DNA from: Alkalibacillus aidingensis
Lineage (GTDB): Bacteria > Bacillota > Bacilli > Bacillales > Alkalibacillaceae
DNA: 64,000 nt
Direction of reading: 5' to 3'
Assembly (NCBI RefSeq): GCF_014595945.1
Contig: NZ_JABXWU010000001.1
Location: forward strand, 1 to 64,000
Notes under the pieces: generated by a model
What the model was told of the DNA's origin: nothing
Database searches by the model: none
Seen by the model: only the letters and a program-made list of their open reading frames with translations
Part shown: in pieces, positions 1-7,881 of the stretch
How positions within the stretch are numbered: the first letter of the stretch is position 1
Layout: every line of letters begins with the position of its first letter
Position numbers and translations under genes: made by a program

Positions 1-84
1 CCAAGAGACTTACTACCTGTGCAACCATGCCCAGCACCAACTAGACCACCACAGTGCCCGACCATCTTTCCAAATACCAACTAA
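1..84 (+). CDS. C-terminal end of a Pro/Cys-rich protein, possibly spore coat (partial)
   Basis: The window opens inside a reading frame that runs 27 codons to TAA. The residues are rich in proline and cysteine (PCPAPTRPPQCP is typical), a composition seen at the ends of small spore coat proteins in bacilli. A strong intrinsic terminator follows 8 bases after the stop, which supports this as a real gene end. The rest of the gene lies outside the window, so the coat assignment is only a guess from composition. Confidence 0.45.
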   Translation, partial: PRDLLPVQPCPAPTRPPQCPTIFPNTN

Positions 85-92
85 TGATGATA

Positions 93-118
93 GAGAGGAT
101 TAAATCCTCTCTTTTTTA
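93..118 (+). terminator. Rho-independent terminator
   Basis: Perfect 8-bp stem GAGAGGAT/ATCCTCTC with a 3-base loop, followed by six T. It ends the partial gene at the left edge. Confidence 0.85.
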
Positions 119-228
119 TTTCCATGATACTTTAACCAATTAAATATAACACGGTCATATACTCACCCTATCTTTCTAGAATGGAATAATATAAATTATG
201 GAACTACTTAATAAAGGAATGATGGGAT

Positions 229-822
229 ATGGACCATAATGAATCTAAAGCTTTACATGAGTATTGGAAAAAACCGGGGGATAATAATAGACCAGAACGG
301 TATTTAAGAAAGTTGACTCGGTCTGAGTTTCTTTACAACTATATACAAAAATATGTCGATCAAAATGCCCGACTACTAGAGCCTGGTTGCAATATAGGTA
401 GAAATTTAAATTTTTTATTTGAACGAGGTTATCAAAAGGTAGCAGGAATCGAGATAAATGAGGAAGCCGTTCAACTGTTAAATAAACACTTTCCGGATCT
501 AGGAAGAGAGGCAGATATTTATGAAGGCACCATTGAAGAGGTAATAACTAACTTTAAAGATGACCATTTTGATTTAACTTTTTCAATGGCAGTCCTTGAA
601 CACATTCACCCTGATAGTGACTGGGTTTTTAAAGAGATTTCAAGGGTTACTCATTCCTATCTTATTATTATAGAGGATGAAACATGGGATTCTAGTAGAC
701 ATTTTCCACGAAATTATCAAGAAATCTTTGAAAAGCACGGTTTTAACCAAATTGAAGAAAATACCAAATGTAAAGGTTTTGGAAAAGGATATGTCTGCAG
801 GGTCTTTAAAAAGGAGCGCTAA
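229..822 (+). CDS. Class I SAM-dependent methyltransferase
   Basis: A 197-residue protein of the Rossmann-type methyltransferase fold. Motif I (LLEPGCNIGRN, about residues 49-59) is the SAM-binding glycine-rich loop, the acidic end of strand 2 is GIEIN, and FDLTFSMAVLEHI (about 115-127) matches motif IV and the post-motif helix of the Methyltransf_11/25 group. The substrate cannot be told; proteins of this size include small-molecule and polyprenyl or sugar methyltransferases. The ATG has a GGAATGATGGGAT-like ribosome site. It stands alone, with terminator-like hairpins on both sides. Confidence 0.8.
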   Translation: MDHNESKALHEYWKKPGDNNRPERYLRKLTRSEFLYNYIQKYVDQNARLLEPGCNIGRNLNFLFERGYQKVAGIEINEEAVQLLNKHFPDLGREADIYEGTIEEVITNFKDDHFDLTFSMAVLEHIHPDSDWVFKEISRVTHSYLIIIEDETWDSSRHFPRNYQEIFEKHGFNQIEENTKCKGFGKGYVCRVFKKER

Positions 823-839
823 TTAATGCAAGTGTTAGA

Positions 840-865
840 CCTGCTTGTCAAATACGACAAGCAGG
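840..865 (+). terminator. Hairpin after methyltransferase gene, possible terminator
   Basis: Perfect 10-bp inverted repeat CCTGCTTGTC/GACAAGCAGG with a 6-base loop, 18 bases after the methyltransferase stop. The following CAATTGCTTT is not a proper T-run, so termination is plausible but not certain. Confidence 0.5.
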
Positions 866-997
866 CAATTGCTTTAATTGATAGGGTAAAGGATTGCAGA
901 AAATTTCTGAAAAGTTAAAAATATCCTACTATTACAAAGAAAATAATGTTAAGATTTAGTTAATGAGTCATGAAAAGCGAATCGGAGGCGAATGATT

Positions 998-1567
998 TTG
1001 AGGAAAATTTGCTTGGTGATGGTTCCAGTTATAACCTTATTTGTCACTGGTTGTACCGATCAGACAAACTCGGATGAAATGCAAAATAAATTATCCGAAA
1101 TGGAGAATCGGATTAATTACCTTGAACAAACGATGATGGATCAGCAATCGGTGATTCAATATTATGAGGACGATATCAACTCTTTAGAGGATTCCAATAA
1201 AGAGTTAAATGACTATACATCGAGGGTATCACAAGATCTTCATGTACTGAATGAGGCGATTAGCCTAGCAATGGATACACAAACAGCCATTTTAGAGGAC
1301 ACGCAAAATGATAGAGGGGACTTAGAAATAAATATTACATACGCTGAAAAAATCAATGATGACAGCGCCCCGAACGGATTTTATCTTGAAGAACAAGATG
1401 ACGATACTTTAACTATAGATCGAGATGTTCCCATTTATATGTTAGAAAACCCTTCGACTCTTGTGAATGTAGAATGGGATGAGATGGAACGAAAGGGTGG
1501 TAACTTCCTTCAGCTGTTTGAAAATGATGGGGAGGTTGTTTTAATTAAGGAGCTTTATATTCCTTAA
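998..1567 (+). CDS. Coiled-coil lipoprotein, function unknown
   Basis: A lipoprotein signal peptide leads to the lipobox FVTGC, so the mature protein should be lipid-anchored to the outside of the membrane. A heptad-like stretch follows (about residues 25-85, rich in E, N, L and I), predicted as a coiled coil, then an acidic C-terminal domain. The TTG at 998 is preferred because GGAGG at 984-988 is 9 bases upstream; the ATG at 992 would leave only 3 bases. The next gene starts 23 bases downstream, suggesting an operon with the membrane protein. No family recognised. Confidence 0.75.
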   Translation: MRKICLVMVPVITLFVTGCTDQTNSDEMQNKLSEMENRINYLEQTMMDQQSVIQYYEDDINSLEDSNKELNDYTSRVSQDLHVLNEAISLAMDTQTAILEDTQNDRGDLEINITYAEKINDDSAPNGFYLEEQDDDTLTIDRDVPIYMLENPSTLVNVEWDEMERKGGNFLQLFENDGEVVLIKELYIP

Positions 1568-1590
1568 CTTAACTCCAGGGAGTGGTGAAG

Positions 1591-2061
1591 GTGAAAATCG
1601 AGAAATTTCTAGTCATCTCATTAATGATCATCGTTCCTATGTATGTCATAGGCTCCATGATCCTGGGTGGCTATTTTGGTGGAAGTTTTACAAGTGTTTC
1701 CCAAGTAGGCATTTACAATATGTGGATTTGGTGTGGGATGATCGTTATTAGTCTAATTTTTATTTCGTTAACAATTCTAATGCAACGTGACGACTTAAGT
1801 ATTGATAGTGTGGTAATTAAAGCATTAGTTATGCCCTCCTTTTTTTATACAGCTATTTATCTATTGTCCTATCTATTTCCGCATTCATGGAAAATAACTG
1901 ATAAAGAGCACCGTAGTTTACCAGACGTCACCATACAATCATCAGAGCGTTATCAGGTTTCAGAAATTGTGTTACAGGTGGGACTCTACTCGATTTTAAT
2001 AATCATGATGGTTTCGATTGTCTGGAAAGTCATCATCTATTTAAAATTAAATAAAAGTTAA
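1591..2061 (+). CDS. Small integral membrane protein, four predicted TM segments
   Basis: About 156 residues with four hydrophobic segments: near the N-terminus (FLVISLMIIVPMYVIGS), around 35-57, 72-92 and 130-152. A hydrophilic loop lies between segments 3 and 4. The GTG at 1591 is favoured because AGGGAGTGG lies just before it; GTG codons at 1582 and 1585 are alternatives. It lies 23 bases after the coiled-coil lipoprotein gene and is probably cotranscribed. No family recognised. Confidence 0.65.
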   Translation: MKIEKFLVISLMIIVPMYVIGSMILGGYFGGSFTSVSQVGIYNMWIWCGMIVISLIFISLTILMQRDDLSIDSVVIKALVMPSFFYTAIYLLSYLFPHSWKITDKEHRSLPDVTIQSSERYQVSEIVLQVGLYSILIIMMVSIVWKVIIYLKLNKS

Positions 2062-2204
2062 GTCTTCAATTATTTTATCCCTTTCTTATGAAAGGATAAT
2101 GCTTGCATATTCTTCCGTAAGTCATCTCCTTTAGAACGATTTATCAAGTATTGACCTTCCCTCTACCTTTTCCTATTCTCATGCGTGTAATTTTTTTTGA
2201 CTTT

Positions 2205-2233
2205 TTGAGGAATTGAATGATTGGTGGTATAGT
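2205..2233 (+). promoter_or_regulatory. Sigma-A-like promoter
   Basis: TTGAGG (2205-2210), a 17-base spacer and TATAGT (2228-2233), 40 bases before the start of the 30-residue membrane peptide gene at 2273. Spacing is ideal, with two mismatches in the -35 hexamer and one in the -10. Confidence 0.5.
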
Positions 2234-2272
2234 TGTGATAAAACTTCGTCAAGGTTGGGGTGACATAACGTC

Positions 2273-2365
2273 ATGAAACGGGAGCATAAAGTTTTATTAT
2301 TTTTTATCTTGGCTGCTGCTTTACTTATTGGGCTGTTTGTCCTAAGGGTTCTAATGCGTGGATAA
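2273..2365 (+). CDS. 30-residue single-pass membrane peptide
   Basis: ATG to TAA encodes a basic start (MKREHK), a run of about 20 hydrophobic residues (VLLFFILAAALLIGLFVL) and a basic tail (RVLMRG). GGGGTGA lies 9 bases upstream and a good promoter lies at 2205-2233. These three signals together support expression. It has the look of small bacterial membrane regulators, but no family is recognised. Confidence 0.5.
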   Translation: MKREHKVLLFFILAAALLIGLFVLRVLMRG

Positions 2366-2446
2366 GATTCTGTGCTATGTTAGGAAAGTCATGATAGACA
2401 AGTTCTAAAATATAATAGTAGATTTCTATCATAAGGGGTCGTTTTT

Positions 2447-3070
2447 ATGTCAAAAAAACTTATCATTATTGCAGCTATTCTAGTATTATTAGTAATTGGC
2501 ACAGTGACAATTGCTACTTCTCAAACTGGAGAGGATCCGTTTATGGAGGTTAGCGATTCGGGTTGGGAAATTAGCGCCAAAATGAACACAGATATTATGA
2601 ATGAAGTGGCAAGCCAGACTTCGATGTATGTAGAACCAATCCAAGAAAAGTTAGGGATTGATATGCGCGATGAAGACACCAAAGGGAAACTGGAGGTATT
2701 GATTAACCATCGTGAGAAAATCGAGGACAACCCTTATTCTCTAAAGGCTTCTGGACAAGCAACGATGGAGATTGAAGAGGATACATATTCGATGGAATTT
2801 GAAAATGTTCAGATCTATCAAATTAAAGATGACGAGGATGGAAGAATCTTAGGCATGAGTATTGATGAACAAATTGAAAATATAAAAGGTGAAGAAGACT
2901 ATGTTTCTTTCAACCTCTATTGGAATGAAGAGACTCAGCAGGTATATTCTGTAGGAAGTGCGGGAGATGCCGAGGAGCATGGTATCCTTTCTTTTGGAGA
3001 ATATTTTGCGGAGTTTGAGGACTTATTTACAGAAGGTCGGCTAGTTGAGTTTGATGAAGATGAATTGTAA
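2447..3070 (+). CDS. Membrane-anchored acidic extracellular protein, unknown function
   Basis: A 207-residue protein with an N-terminal hydrophobic segment (residues 4-22, no lipobox cysteine), so it is either secreted or held by one N-terminal helix. The rest is strongly acidic, ending in a run of D and E, as is common in exported proteins of halotolerant bacilli. AAGGGGTC precedes the ATG, TATAAT lies at 2411-2416, and a terminator follows at 3091. No family recognised. Confidence 0.7.
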   Translation: MSKKLIIIAAILVLLVIGTVTIATSQTGEDPFMEVSDSGWEISAKMNTDIMNEVASQTSMYVEPIQEKLGIDMRDEDTKGKLEVLINHREKIEDNPYSLKASGQATMEIEEDTYSMEFENVQIYQIKDDEDGRILGMSIDEQIENIKGEEDYVSFNLYWNEETQQVYSVGSAGDAEEHGILSFGEYFAEFEDLFTEGRLVEFDEDEL

Positions 3071-3090
3071 GTAGATACCCGACTCTCTAA

Positions 3091-3118
3091 AAGCGAGCCA
3101 TTAGTGCTCGTTTTTTTT
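3091..3118 (+). terminator. Rho-independent terminator
   Basis: A 7-bp stem AGCGAGC/GCTCGTT with one G-T pair, 7-base loop, followed by a run of T. Confidence 0.75.
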
Positions 3119-3188
3119 ATGTAAAAGTGCGATAACAAGATGTCGGTATCGTCTAATTAAATAGAAAAAGGTAGAGGGGACGTTATGT

Positions 3189-3701
3189 ATGGATAAGGAG
3201 AGAATAATCGCTGAATGGTTCGAAGTGTATAGTGATGACATCTACAACTTCTTAATCTATCGTGTGGGAGAAACTGATGTTGATGATTTACTACAGGAAG
3301 TTTTTATTAAGTCAATGAATGGGCTCGATTCATATGAAGGCAATGCCAATCCAAAGACGTGGTTATTTAGCATTGCACGTCATTTAGCAATTGACGAAAT
3401 CAGGCGACGGCAGCATCATAAGTGGAAATCAGTCATACCGTTTGATTCAGCTAAGACGCCGAAAAGCGAAGAAACACCAGAAAAACTATTGGATCTAAAG
3501 GAAGAAAATAAGAAGCTTTATGGTGTCATTCAATCTTTAAAAGCTAACTATAGGGATGTGTTGATCCTACGGGGAATCAAGGAATTTTCGGTTAGTGAAA
3601 CAGCTGAGATCTTAGGGTGGACCGAAAATAAAACACGTTCGACCTATCATCGGGCCAAGCAGGCTTTAAAGAAAAAGTTAGGAGGTCAGTTCGATGAATA
3701 A
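3189..3701 (+). CDS. ECF-type RNA polymerase sigma factor
   Basis: A 170-residue sigma-70 family protein of the two-domain extracytoplasmic-function type. Region 2 covers about residues 15-75 (DVDDLLQEVFIKSM and the RHLAIDEIRRR DNA-binding part). Region 4 covers about 105-160 (ISxTAEILGW-type helix-turn-helix, here VSETAEILGWTENKTRS). The ATG at 3189 has AGAGGGGA 8 bases upstream; the ATG at 3185 runs into a stop. It overlaps the next gene by 8 bases, the usual layout for an ECF sigma factor and its membrane anti-sigma factor. Confidence 0.93.
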   Translation: MDKERIIAEWFEVYSDDIYNFLIYRVGETDVDDLLQEVFIKSMNGLDSYEGNANPKTWLFSIARHLAIDEIRRRQHHKWKSVIPFDSAKTPKSEETPEKLLDLKEENKKLYGVIQSLKANYRDVLILRGIKEFSVSETAEILGWTENKTRSTYHRAKQALKKKLGGQFDE

Positions 3702-4389
3702 AGATCGATTGGATCAGAAGCTTCAGTCTATGCCAAAGGTGAAACTAGAAGAACATAAGAAAAGGAAGATGCTTCAAAATATACTTGAGAGAGATGAATC
3801 AGAAGAACAACTTGGTGATAGTCGTATTAAAGGATGGTTTATATCTGTCGGAGGTACTTTAGCCGTCGCGCTGTTGGCCATGGTTATTTTTGTGATGCCA
3901 AGTGGACCGTTTGGAGGTGCTGCTTTTTTAGCTGAAGAGGAGCTTCGGGGAATAGAAGAACTGGAGAAATTTGATCACGTCTTGAAGTTTCCGACCTATG
4001 CTCCATTTGAGATCGGTGAGATTGAATATGATGAGTTGTATTGGGGTGACCGGGAGCCAAAAGATGGTCAGGTACATTATGTGCAAGGAGATGACCCTGA
4101 CTATTTAACGCCAGGGATTAATTATTTTTCAGAAGAAGAACCTAGATATCAACTAACCGTTTATTTAGATGATCAGCATATGCAGCTGAGTGAAAAAGAT
4201 GATTTTGAAGCAGTGACCCTTAATGGTGATATAGAAGCAAGGTATGATCAGCGAGAGTTTGTACAAGAGCTTCTTTGGCAAGAAGGCGAAGTTGTCTTTA
4301 ACATCGCGATCAGAAGCGACGAAGGTGACCTATTACCAAAAGAAGAAATCATAAAAATCGCTGAGTCGTTCGAGATATTTGAATTTTAA
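3694..4389 (+). CDS. Membrane anti-sigma factor / DUF4367-like protein
   Basis: A 231-residue protein with a short cytoplasmic N-terminus (about 50 residues, which would hold the sigma factor), one transmembrane helix (about 50-70, WFISVGGTLAVALLAMVIFV) and an acidic outer domain of about 160 residues. The C-terminal LPKEEIIKIAESF resembles the end of DUF4367 domains in other sigma-linked proteins. There is no HxxxCxxC zinc anti-sigma motif. The 8-base overlap with the sigma gene points to translational coupling and a partner role. Confidence 0.75.
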   Translation: MNKDRLDQKLQSMPKVKLEEHKKRKMLQNILERDESEEQLGDSRIKGWFISVGGTLAVALLAMVIFVMPSGPFGGAAFLAEEELRGIEELEKFDHVLKFPTYAPFEIGEIEYDELYWGDREPKDGQVHYVQGDDPDYLTPGINYFSEEEPRYQLTVYLDDQHMQLSEKDDFEAVTLNGDIEARYDQREFVQELLWQEGEVVFNIAIRSDEGDLLPKEEIIKIAESFEIFEF

Positions 4390-4395
4390 GGTGGA

Positions 4396-4433
4396 AAAAG
4401 AGTTTGATTGATTCAATCAAACTCTTTTCTTTT
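4396..4433 (+). terminator. Rho-independent terminator after sigma/anti-sigma operon
   Basis: Perfect 15-bp stem AAAAGAGTTTGATTG/CAATCAAACTCTTTT with a 3-base loop, followed by a T-rich stretch. Confidence 0.9.
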
Positions 4434-4442
4434 AATAAATTG

Positions 4443-4740
4443 TGGAATCGCTAGATTAATTAACGCATATGCTGTGGATCTATTAATGAATTGGGAGTTT
4501 TATTCATGAATAGGAGCATTAATTGATGAAATGGGAGTTTTATTAATGAATAGTGGCATTAATTGATGAATAGGGAGTTTTATTAATGAATAGGGACTAT
4601 TATTATTGAATGGGAAGTTTTATTATGGAATAGAAGCAATTTATTTATGAATCGTATGAGTTTAATGTAGAATCATCATAATTAATTGTGGAATCACGCC
4701 ACATAAATGGTGAATAGAGGTTTTTATTGATGAATTTCAT
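4443..4740 (+). repeat. 20-bp-period tandem array, AT-rich (array F)
   Basis: TGAA (or TGGA) recurs at 4487, 4507, 4527, 4547, 4567, 4587, 4607 and 4627, exactly 20 bp apart, with degenerate copies on both sides. Two unit types alternate at first: one reads TGAATAGGGAGTTTTATTAA, the other TGAATAGGAGCATTAATTGA. The array fills the gap between the anti-sigma terminator and the gene at 4855. The AATAGGAGC...TTAATTGA order resembles the AATAAGGAGC...AATTAACGG core of the 52-bp arrays at 19.8 and 58.7 kb. Confidence 0.85.
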
Positions 4741-4854
4741 GAAAGTCTGATAAAAACTTCCACGCAGGTGTAGCCGTAATCAACTACCAATACAAATGGC
4801 AGGAATTCATCGCGTATAACTGAGAAAGCATATCGCAGTAAGGAGAGTTAATTT

Positions 4855-5097
4855 ATGAAGAGATTTTTGATTTATCTAGCTAGTTTTATTGTACTATTTT
4901 TAGCATTTCAGTGGGGGGCAGGACTTATATTAACTGCTACTTATAGCCTTGATCTATCTGAAGCATGGGAGGCAAGTGCTAATGCCCCACGAGAAGTAAC
5001 AATCACAGGTGGAGCAGTGGATATGACTTTGGCTATCGCTTTAGTTGCAGCGGCAATTTCTTACTTTATTCCTAAGTTAGTAGAAAAAAGTGAATGA
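4855..5097 (+). CDS. 80-residue two-TM membrane protein, unknown
   Basis: Two hydrophobic segments (about residues 4-28 and 55-72) are separated by a short polar loop. AAGGAG lies 11 bases before the ATG. It is flanked by tandem arrays on both sides (20-bp units upstream, 21-bp units starting 4 bases after the stop), so it has no operon partner. No family recognised. Confidence 0.65.
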   Translation: MKRFLIYLASFIVLFLAFQWGAGLILTATYSLDLSEAWEASANAPREVTITGGAVDMTLAIALVAAAISYFIPKLVEKSE

Positions 5098-5100
5098 ATT

Positions 5101-5416
5101 TGCTGACAGTCGGACAGAGGGGGCTGACAGCCGGACAGGAGCAGTTGACAGCCGGATAAGAGGAGCTGAGAGTCGGACAGGAGCATCTGACAGCCGGACA
5201 GGAGCGCTGACGGTCGGACAGGAGGAGCTGACGGCCGGATAGGAGGAGCTGACGGCCGGATAGGAAGAGCTGACGGTCGGATAGGAGGAGCTGACGGCCG
5301 GACAGGAGGAGCTGACGGCCGGACAGGAGCAGTTGACAGCCGGATAAGAGGAGCTGAAAGTCGGACAGGAGCATCTGACAGTCGGACAAGAGCTGCTCAC
5401 GGCCGGATTAGAATAT
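5101..5416 (+). repeat. 21-bp-period tandem array, about 15 units (array A)
   Basis: Units of the type CCGGATAGGAGGAGCTGAC occur every 21 bp (one interval of 20) from about 5104 to 5416. Each carries a CGGCCGG-type palindrome. The period is a multiple of three, so long reading frames with 7-residue repeats stay open on the minus strand, but these have no start signals and are artefacts. The array lies between the converging 80-residue membrane gene and recQ. Confidence 0.9.
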
Positions 5417-5460
5417 CAGAACGCCAGGATAACGCCCCTTAACAAACGTTTCAACCGTAA

Positions 5461-5505
5461 AACATCCGACCAAGAGATGAATTTCCCCTGGCCGGATGTT
5501 TTTTT
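5461..5505. terminator. Bidirectional terminator at 3' end of recQ
   Basis: Inverted repeat AACATCCG (5461-5468) / CGGATGTT (5493-5500), with T-runs outside both arms, between the 21-bp array and the recQ stop codon. Confidence 0.7.
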
Positions 5506-7645
5506 AATAGTCATGTTTAACTAAAACAGCTTTAATAGTCGTATAGCTAATCTCGTCAGGAAGTCTTTCTTTAATAGGTTTGAGACGAATGGGTTGATCA
5601 TTATAAGCCTTAACTTCCTGTAAGATCAACTGCTCAATTTCGCTATTGAAAAAGTAGCTCCAATCAAGTTCATGACCTTCACCGAAAGCTTTAAATAGAT
5701 GCTTCTCAATGGTTGAGGTGGTGAGGTCTCGGGTACTTGCAATCTCTTTTAGGGTGTTTCCCTCTATAAATAATTGATAGCTAGTCATATGAGTGGGTTC
5801 ATTAGGTTTTTCCCGAGTCTTTTGAGGTATGCTCTTTGGAATTTCTTCAAGTAAACTTAAGTCATCACCTTTTTCTTCAATAAACTCGTTTATCTTGACC
5901 AAGAAGTCTTCCCCAAATTGTTCGAATTTAGTTTGGCCGACACCTTTAACTTGTAGCATTGAAACTTGATTTTTAGGAAGTGTTCGTGACATCTCTTTTA
6001 AGGTGGCATCGGAAAAAACTTGGTATGGTGGTACGCCTTTTTCCCTAGCAATTGTTTTCCTGAGCTCGCGTAGACGTTCGAATAGCTCTTGGTCATCCTT
6101 ATTAATTTCTAGTCGTTTTTCTTTAAACTGCTTAATCCAAACTTGCTTTGATCCTTTTAACACGTCAATTGATGCTTGGTTAAGCTGTAATACAGGAAAT
6201 TGAGAAGCCGTCGTACTCAGATAACCATCAGCCAAAAGGTAGTTTATAAGATTAGTAATTTCTTTTTCTGTATAGTGTTGAAGCAGTCCATAGGTTGATA
6301 AATGCTGAAAGTTAAAATCTAGCACTTTCTGACTTTTAGATCCTTTAAGAACCTTGGAGGTTAAGGAGACACCAAATCGTTCTCCCATCCGTTTCACACA
6401 GGAAAGAATCATTTGTGCTTCTTTGGTGATGTCTTGTCGATCAGCATCATCGCGACAGTTACTACAATGGCCACACGGTTCGTGCTCAGTGTCGCCAAAG
6501 TAATTTAATATATAACTCGGTAGACACTGATGTGTATAGCAATAGCTAATCATATCTTGTAACTTTTTATATTCCTCGTTTTTCACGTCTTCACCAAGTG
6601 TCGATTGTTCTAGTAGGAATTTTTGCAACTGAATGTCTTGAGCAGAAAATAAGAGATAACATTCACTTACTTCACCATCCCTTCCCGCACGACCAGCTTC
6701 TTGGTAATAGGATTCAATGTTCATTGGCATTGAGTAGTGAATCACAAATCGCACGTTTGACTTATCAATCCCCATTCCAAAGGCGTTTGTCGCAACCATG
6801 ATGTCGGCATCATCGGAAATAAATGCAGCTTGTGCCTCTTTTCGCTCATCTTCTGACATTCCCGCATGGTAACGGCCGACTTTATACCCACTATTGTTTA
6901 AAAGTTCAAAGACTTGTTCAGTTAGTTTTCGAGTTGGTGTGTAAATGATTCCAGACTCATGGGTATGCTTAGCTAAATAATTAAGAAGAAAATCATTTTT
7001 ATTCATGCCTTTTATTAAATTAAAATGGAGATTTTCTCTAGAAAAACCAGTGATCACGGTATGCTGGGGTTCAATCGTTAATAGGTTTTGAATATCATCG
7101 ATGACATGTTGAGTTGCAGTTGCCGTCAAGGCCATAAGTGGTGGTCTTTGTTTCAGCTTATTGAGATTAGATACAACAGAACGGTAGCTAGGTCGGAAAT
7201 CATGCCCCCATTGAGAGATACAATGGGCTTCATCAAATGCAATTAACGATAAGTGAGTCTCGTTCATTTTGTTGATAAAGTAAGGTGATTCAAAACGTTC
7301 TGGAGCTACGTAAACCAACTTATAATCACCATTTGACATAGACTCAAGTCGCTGTTCTTGTTCCATGGTCGAAATCGAGCTATTAATATAGGTTGCTGGG
7401 ATTCCTAATGTTGTGAGTGCATCGACTTGATCTTTCATCAATGAAATAAGAGGTGAAATAACAAGTGCTGTTCCATCTTGGACAAGACTTGGAATTTGGT
7501 AGCATAGCGATTTACCACCACCTGTAGGCATGACTGCTAATGTATGGTGATGATTTAATATATGGCTTATGGCAGCTTCTTGTCCAGGGCGAAAAGAAGC
7601 GTAACCAAAGTAGTAATTTAATTGATCGAGGGCTACTTGGTTCAT
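5504..7645 (-). CDS. recQ: ATP-dependent DNA helicase RecQ
   Basis: A 713-residue 3'-5' DNA helicase that unwinds forked and recombining DNA in the RecF pathway. Walker A MPTGGGKS is at residues 39-46 and the DEAH box at 138-141, followed by the RecQ signature [12 protein letters not shown] zinc-binding RQC part with CxxCxxC (CGHCSNC) lies near 390-400, an HRDC domain near 515-595, and a C-terminal helix-turn-helix region after 630. AAGGAAG lies 5 bases before the ATG. Length and domain order fit full-length bacillar RecQ. It is a single-gene unit ending in a terminator. Confidence 0.96.
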   Translation of the reverse strand: MNQVALDQLNYYFGYASFRPGQEAAISHILNHHHTLAVMPTGGGKSLCYQIPSLVQDGTALVISPLISLMKDQVDALTTLGIPATYINSSISTMEQEQRLESMSNGDYKLVYVAPERFESPYFINKMNETHLSLIAFDEAHCISQWGHDFRPSYRSVVSNLNKLKQRPPLMALTATATQHVIDDIQNLLTIEPQHTVITGFSRENLHFNLIKGMNKNDFLLNYLAKHTHESGIIYTPTRKLTEQVFELLNNSGYKVGRYHAGMSEDERKEAQAAFISDDADIMVATNAFGMGIDKSNVRFVIHYSMPMNIESYYQEAGRAGRDGEVSECYLLFSAQDIQLQKFLLEQSTLGEDVKNEEYKKLQDMISYCYTHQCLPSYILNYFGDTEHEPCGHCSNCRDDADRQDITKEAQMILSCVKRMGERFGVSLTSKVLKGSKSQKVLDFNFQHLSTYGLLQHYTEKEITNLINYLLADGYLSTTASQFPVLQLNQASIDVLKGSKQVWIKQFKEKRLEINKDDQELFERLRELRKTIAREKGVPPYQVFSDATLKEMSRTLPKNQVSMLQVKGVGQTKFEQFGEDFLVKINEFIEEKGDDLSLLEEIPKSIPQKTREKPNEPTHMTSYQLFIEGNTLKEIASTRDLTTSTIEKHLFKAFGEGHELDWSYFFNSEIEQLILQEVKAYNDQPIRLKPIKERLPDEISYTTIKAVLVKHDY

Positions 7646-7744
7646 GAAATCTTCCTTATCGATAAATGATTATGTTTATTTTAACAGATTGGATGCTTCA
7701 TAGATATGTCAATTTGATAAACGAAACTGGAATATTAGTTACTT

Positions 7745-7865
7745 TCTGGTGAAGTGGGTGGGGGAAATTCGGCGAAAATTTTTCCGGAGAAGTGAGCAGG
7801 GAATTCGGCGAAAATTTAAGCTTTCCGGCGAACGCCGAATTAATCCGGCGAACGTCGGAAAACTC
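7745..7865 (+). repeat. Short degenerate tandem repeat (array G, about 36-bp spacing)
   Basis: AATTCGGCGAAAATTT occurs at 7766 and 7802, and a related AATTAATCCGGCGAA at 7838, i.e. 36 bp apart. CCGG(A/C)GAA occurs at 7784, 7825 and 7845. The CCGG-AGAAGTGAG-GGAATT-CGG order resembles the 53-bp units elsewhere in the window. It sits between the recQ start and the 3' end of the next minus-strand gene. Confidence 0.6.
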
Positions 7866-7881
7866 ATAACTGACACCAAGA

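Noticed and set aside
5072-5400. Minus-strand reading frames of about 105 residues with 7-residue repeats (SGRQLLL, YPAVSSS)
   Set aside because: They lie wholly inside the 21-bp tandem array, whose period is a multiple of three, so several frames stay open. There are no ribosome sites and two frames are equally open.
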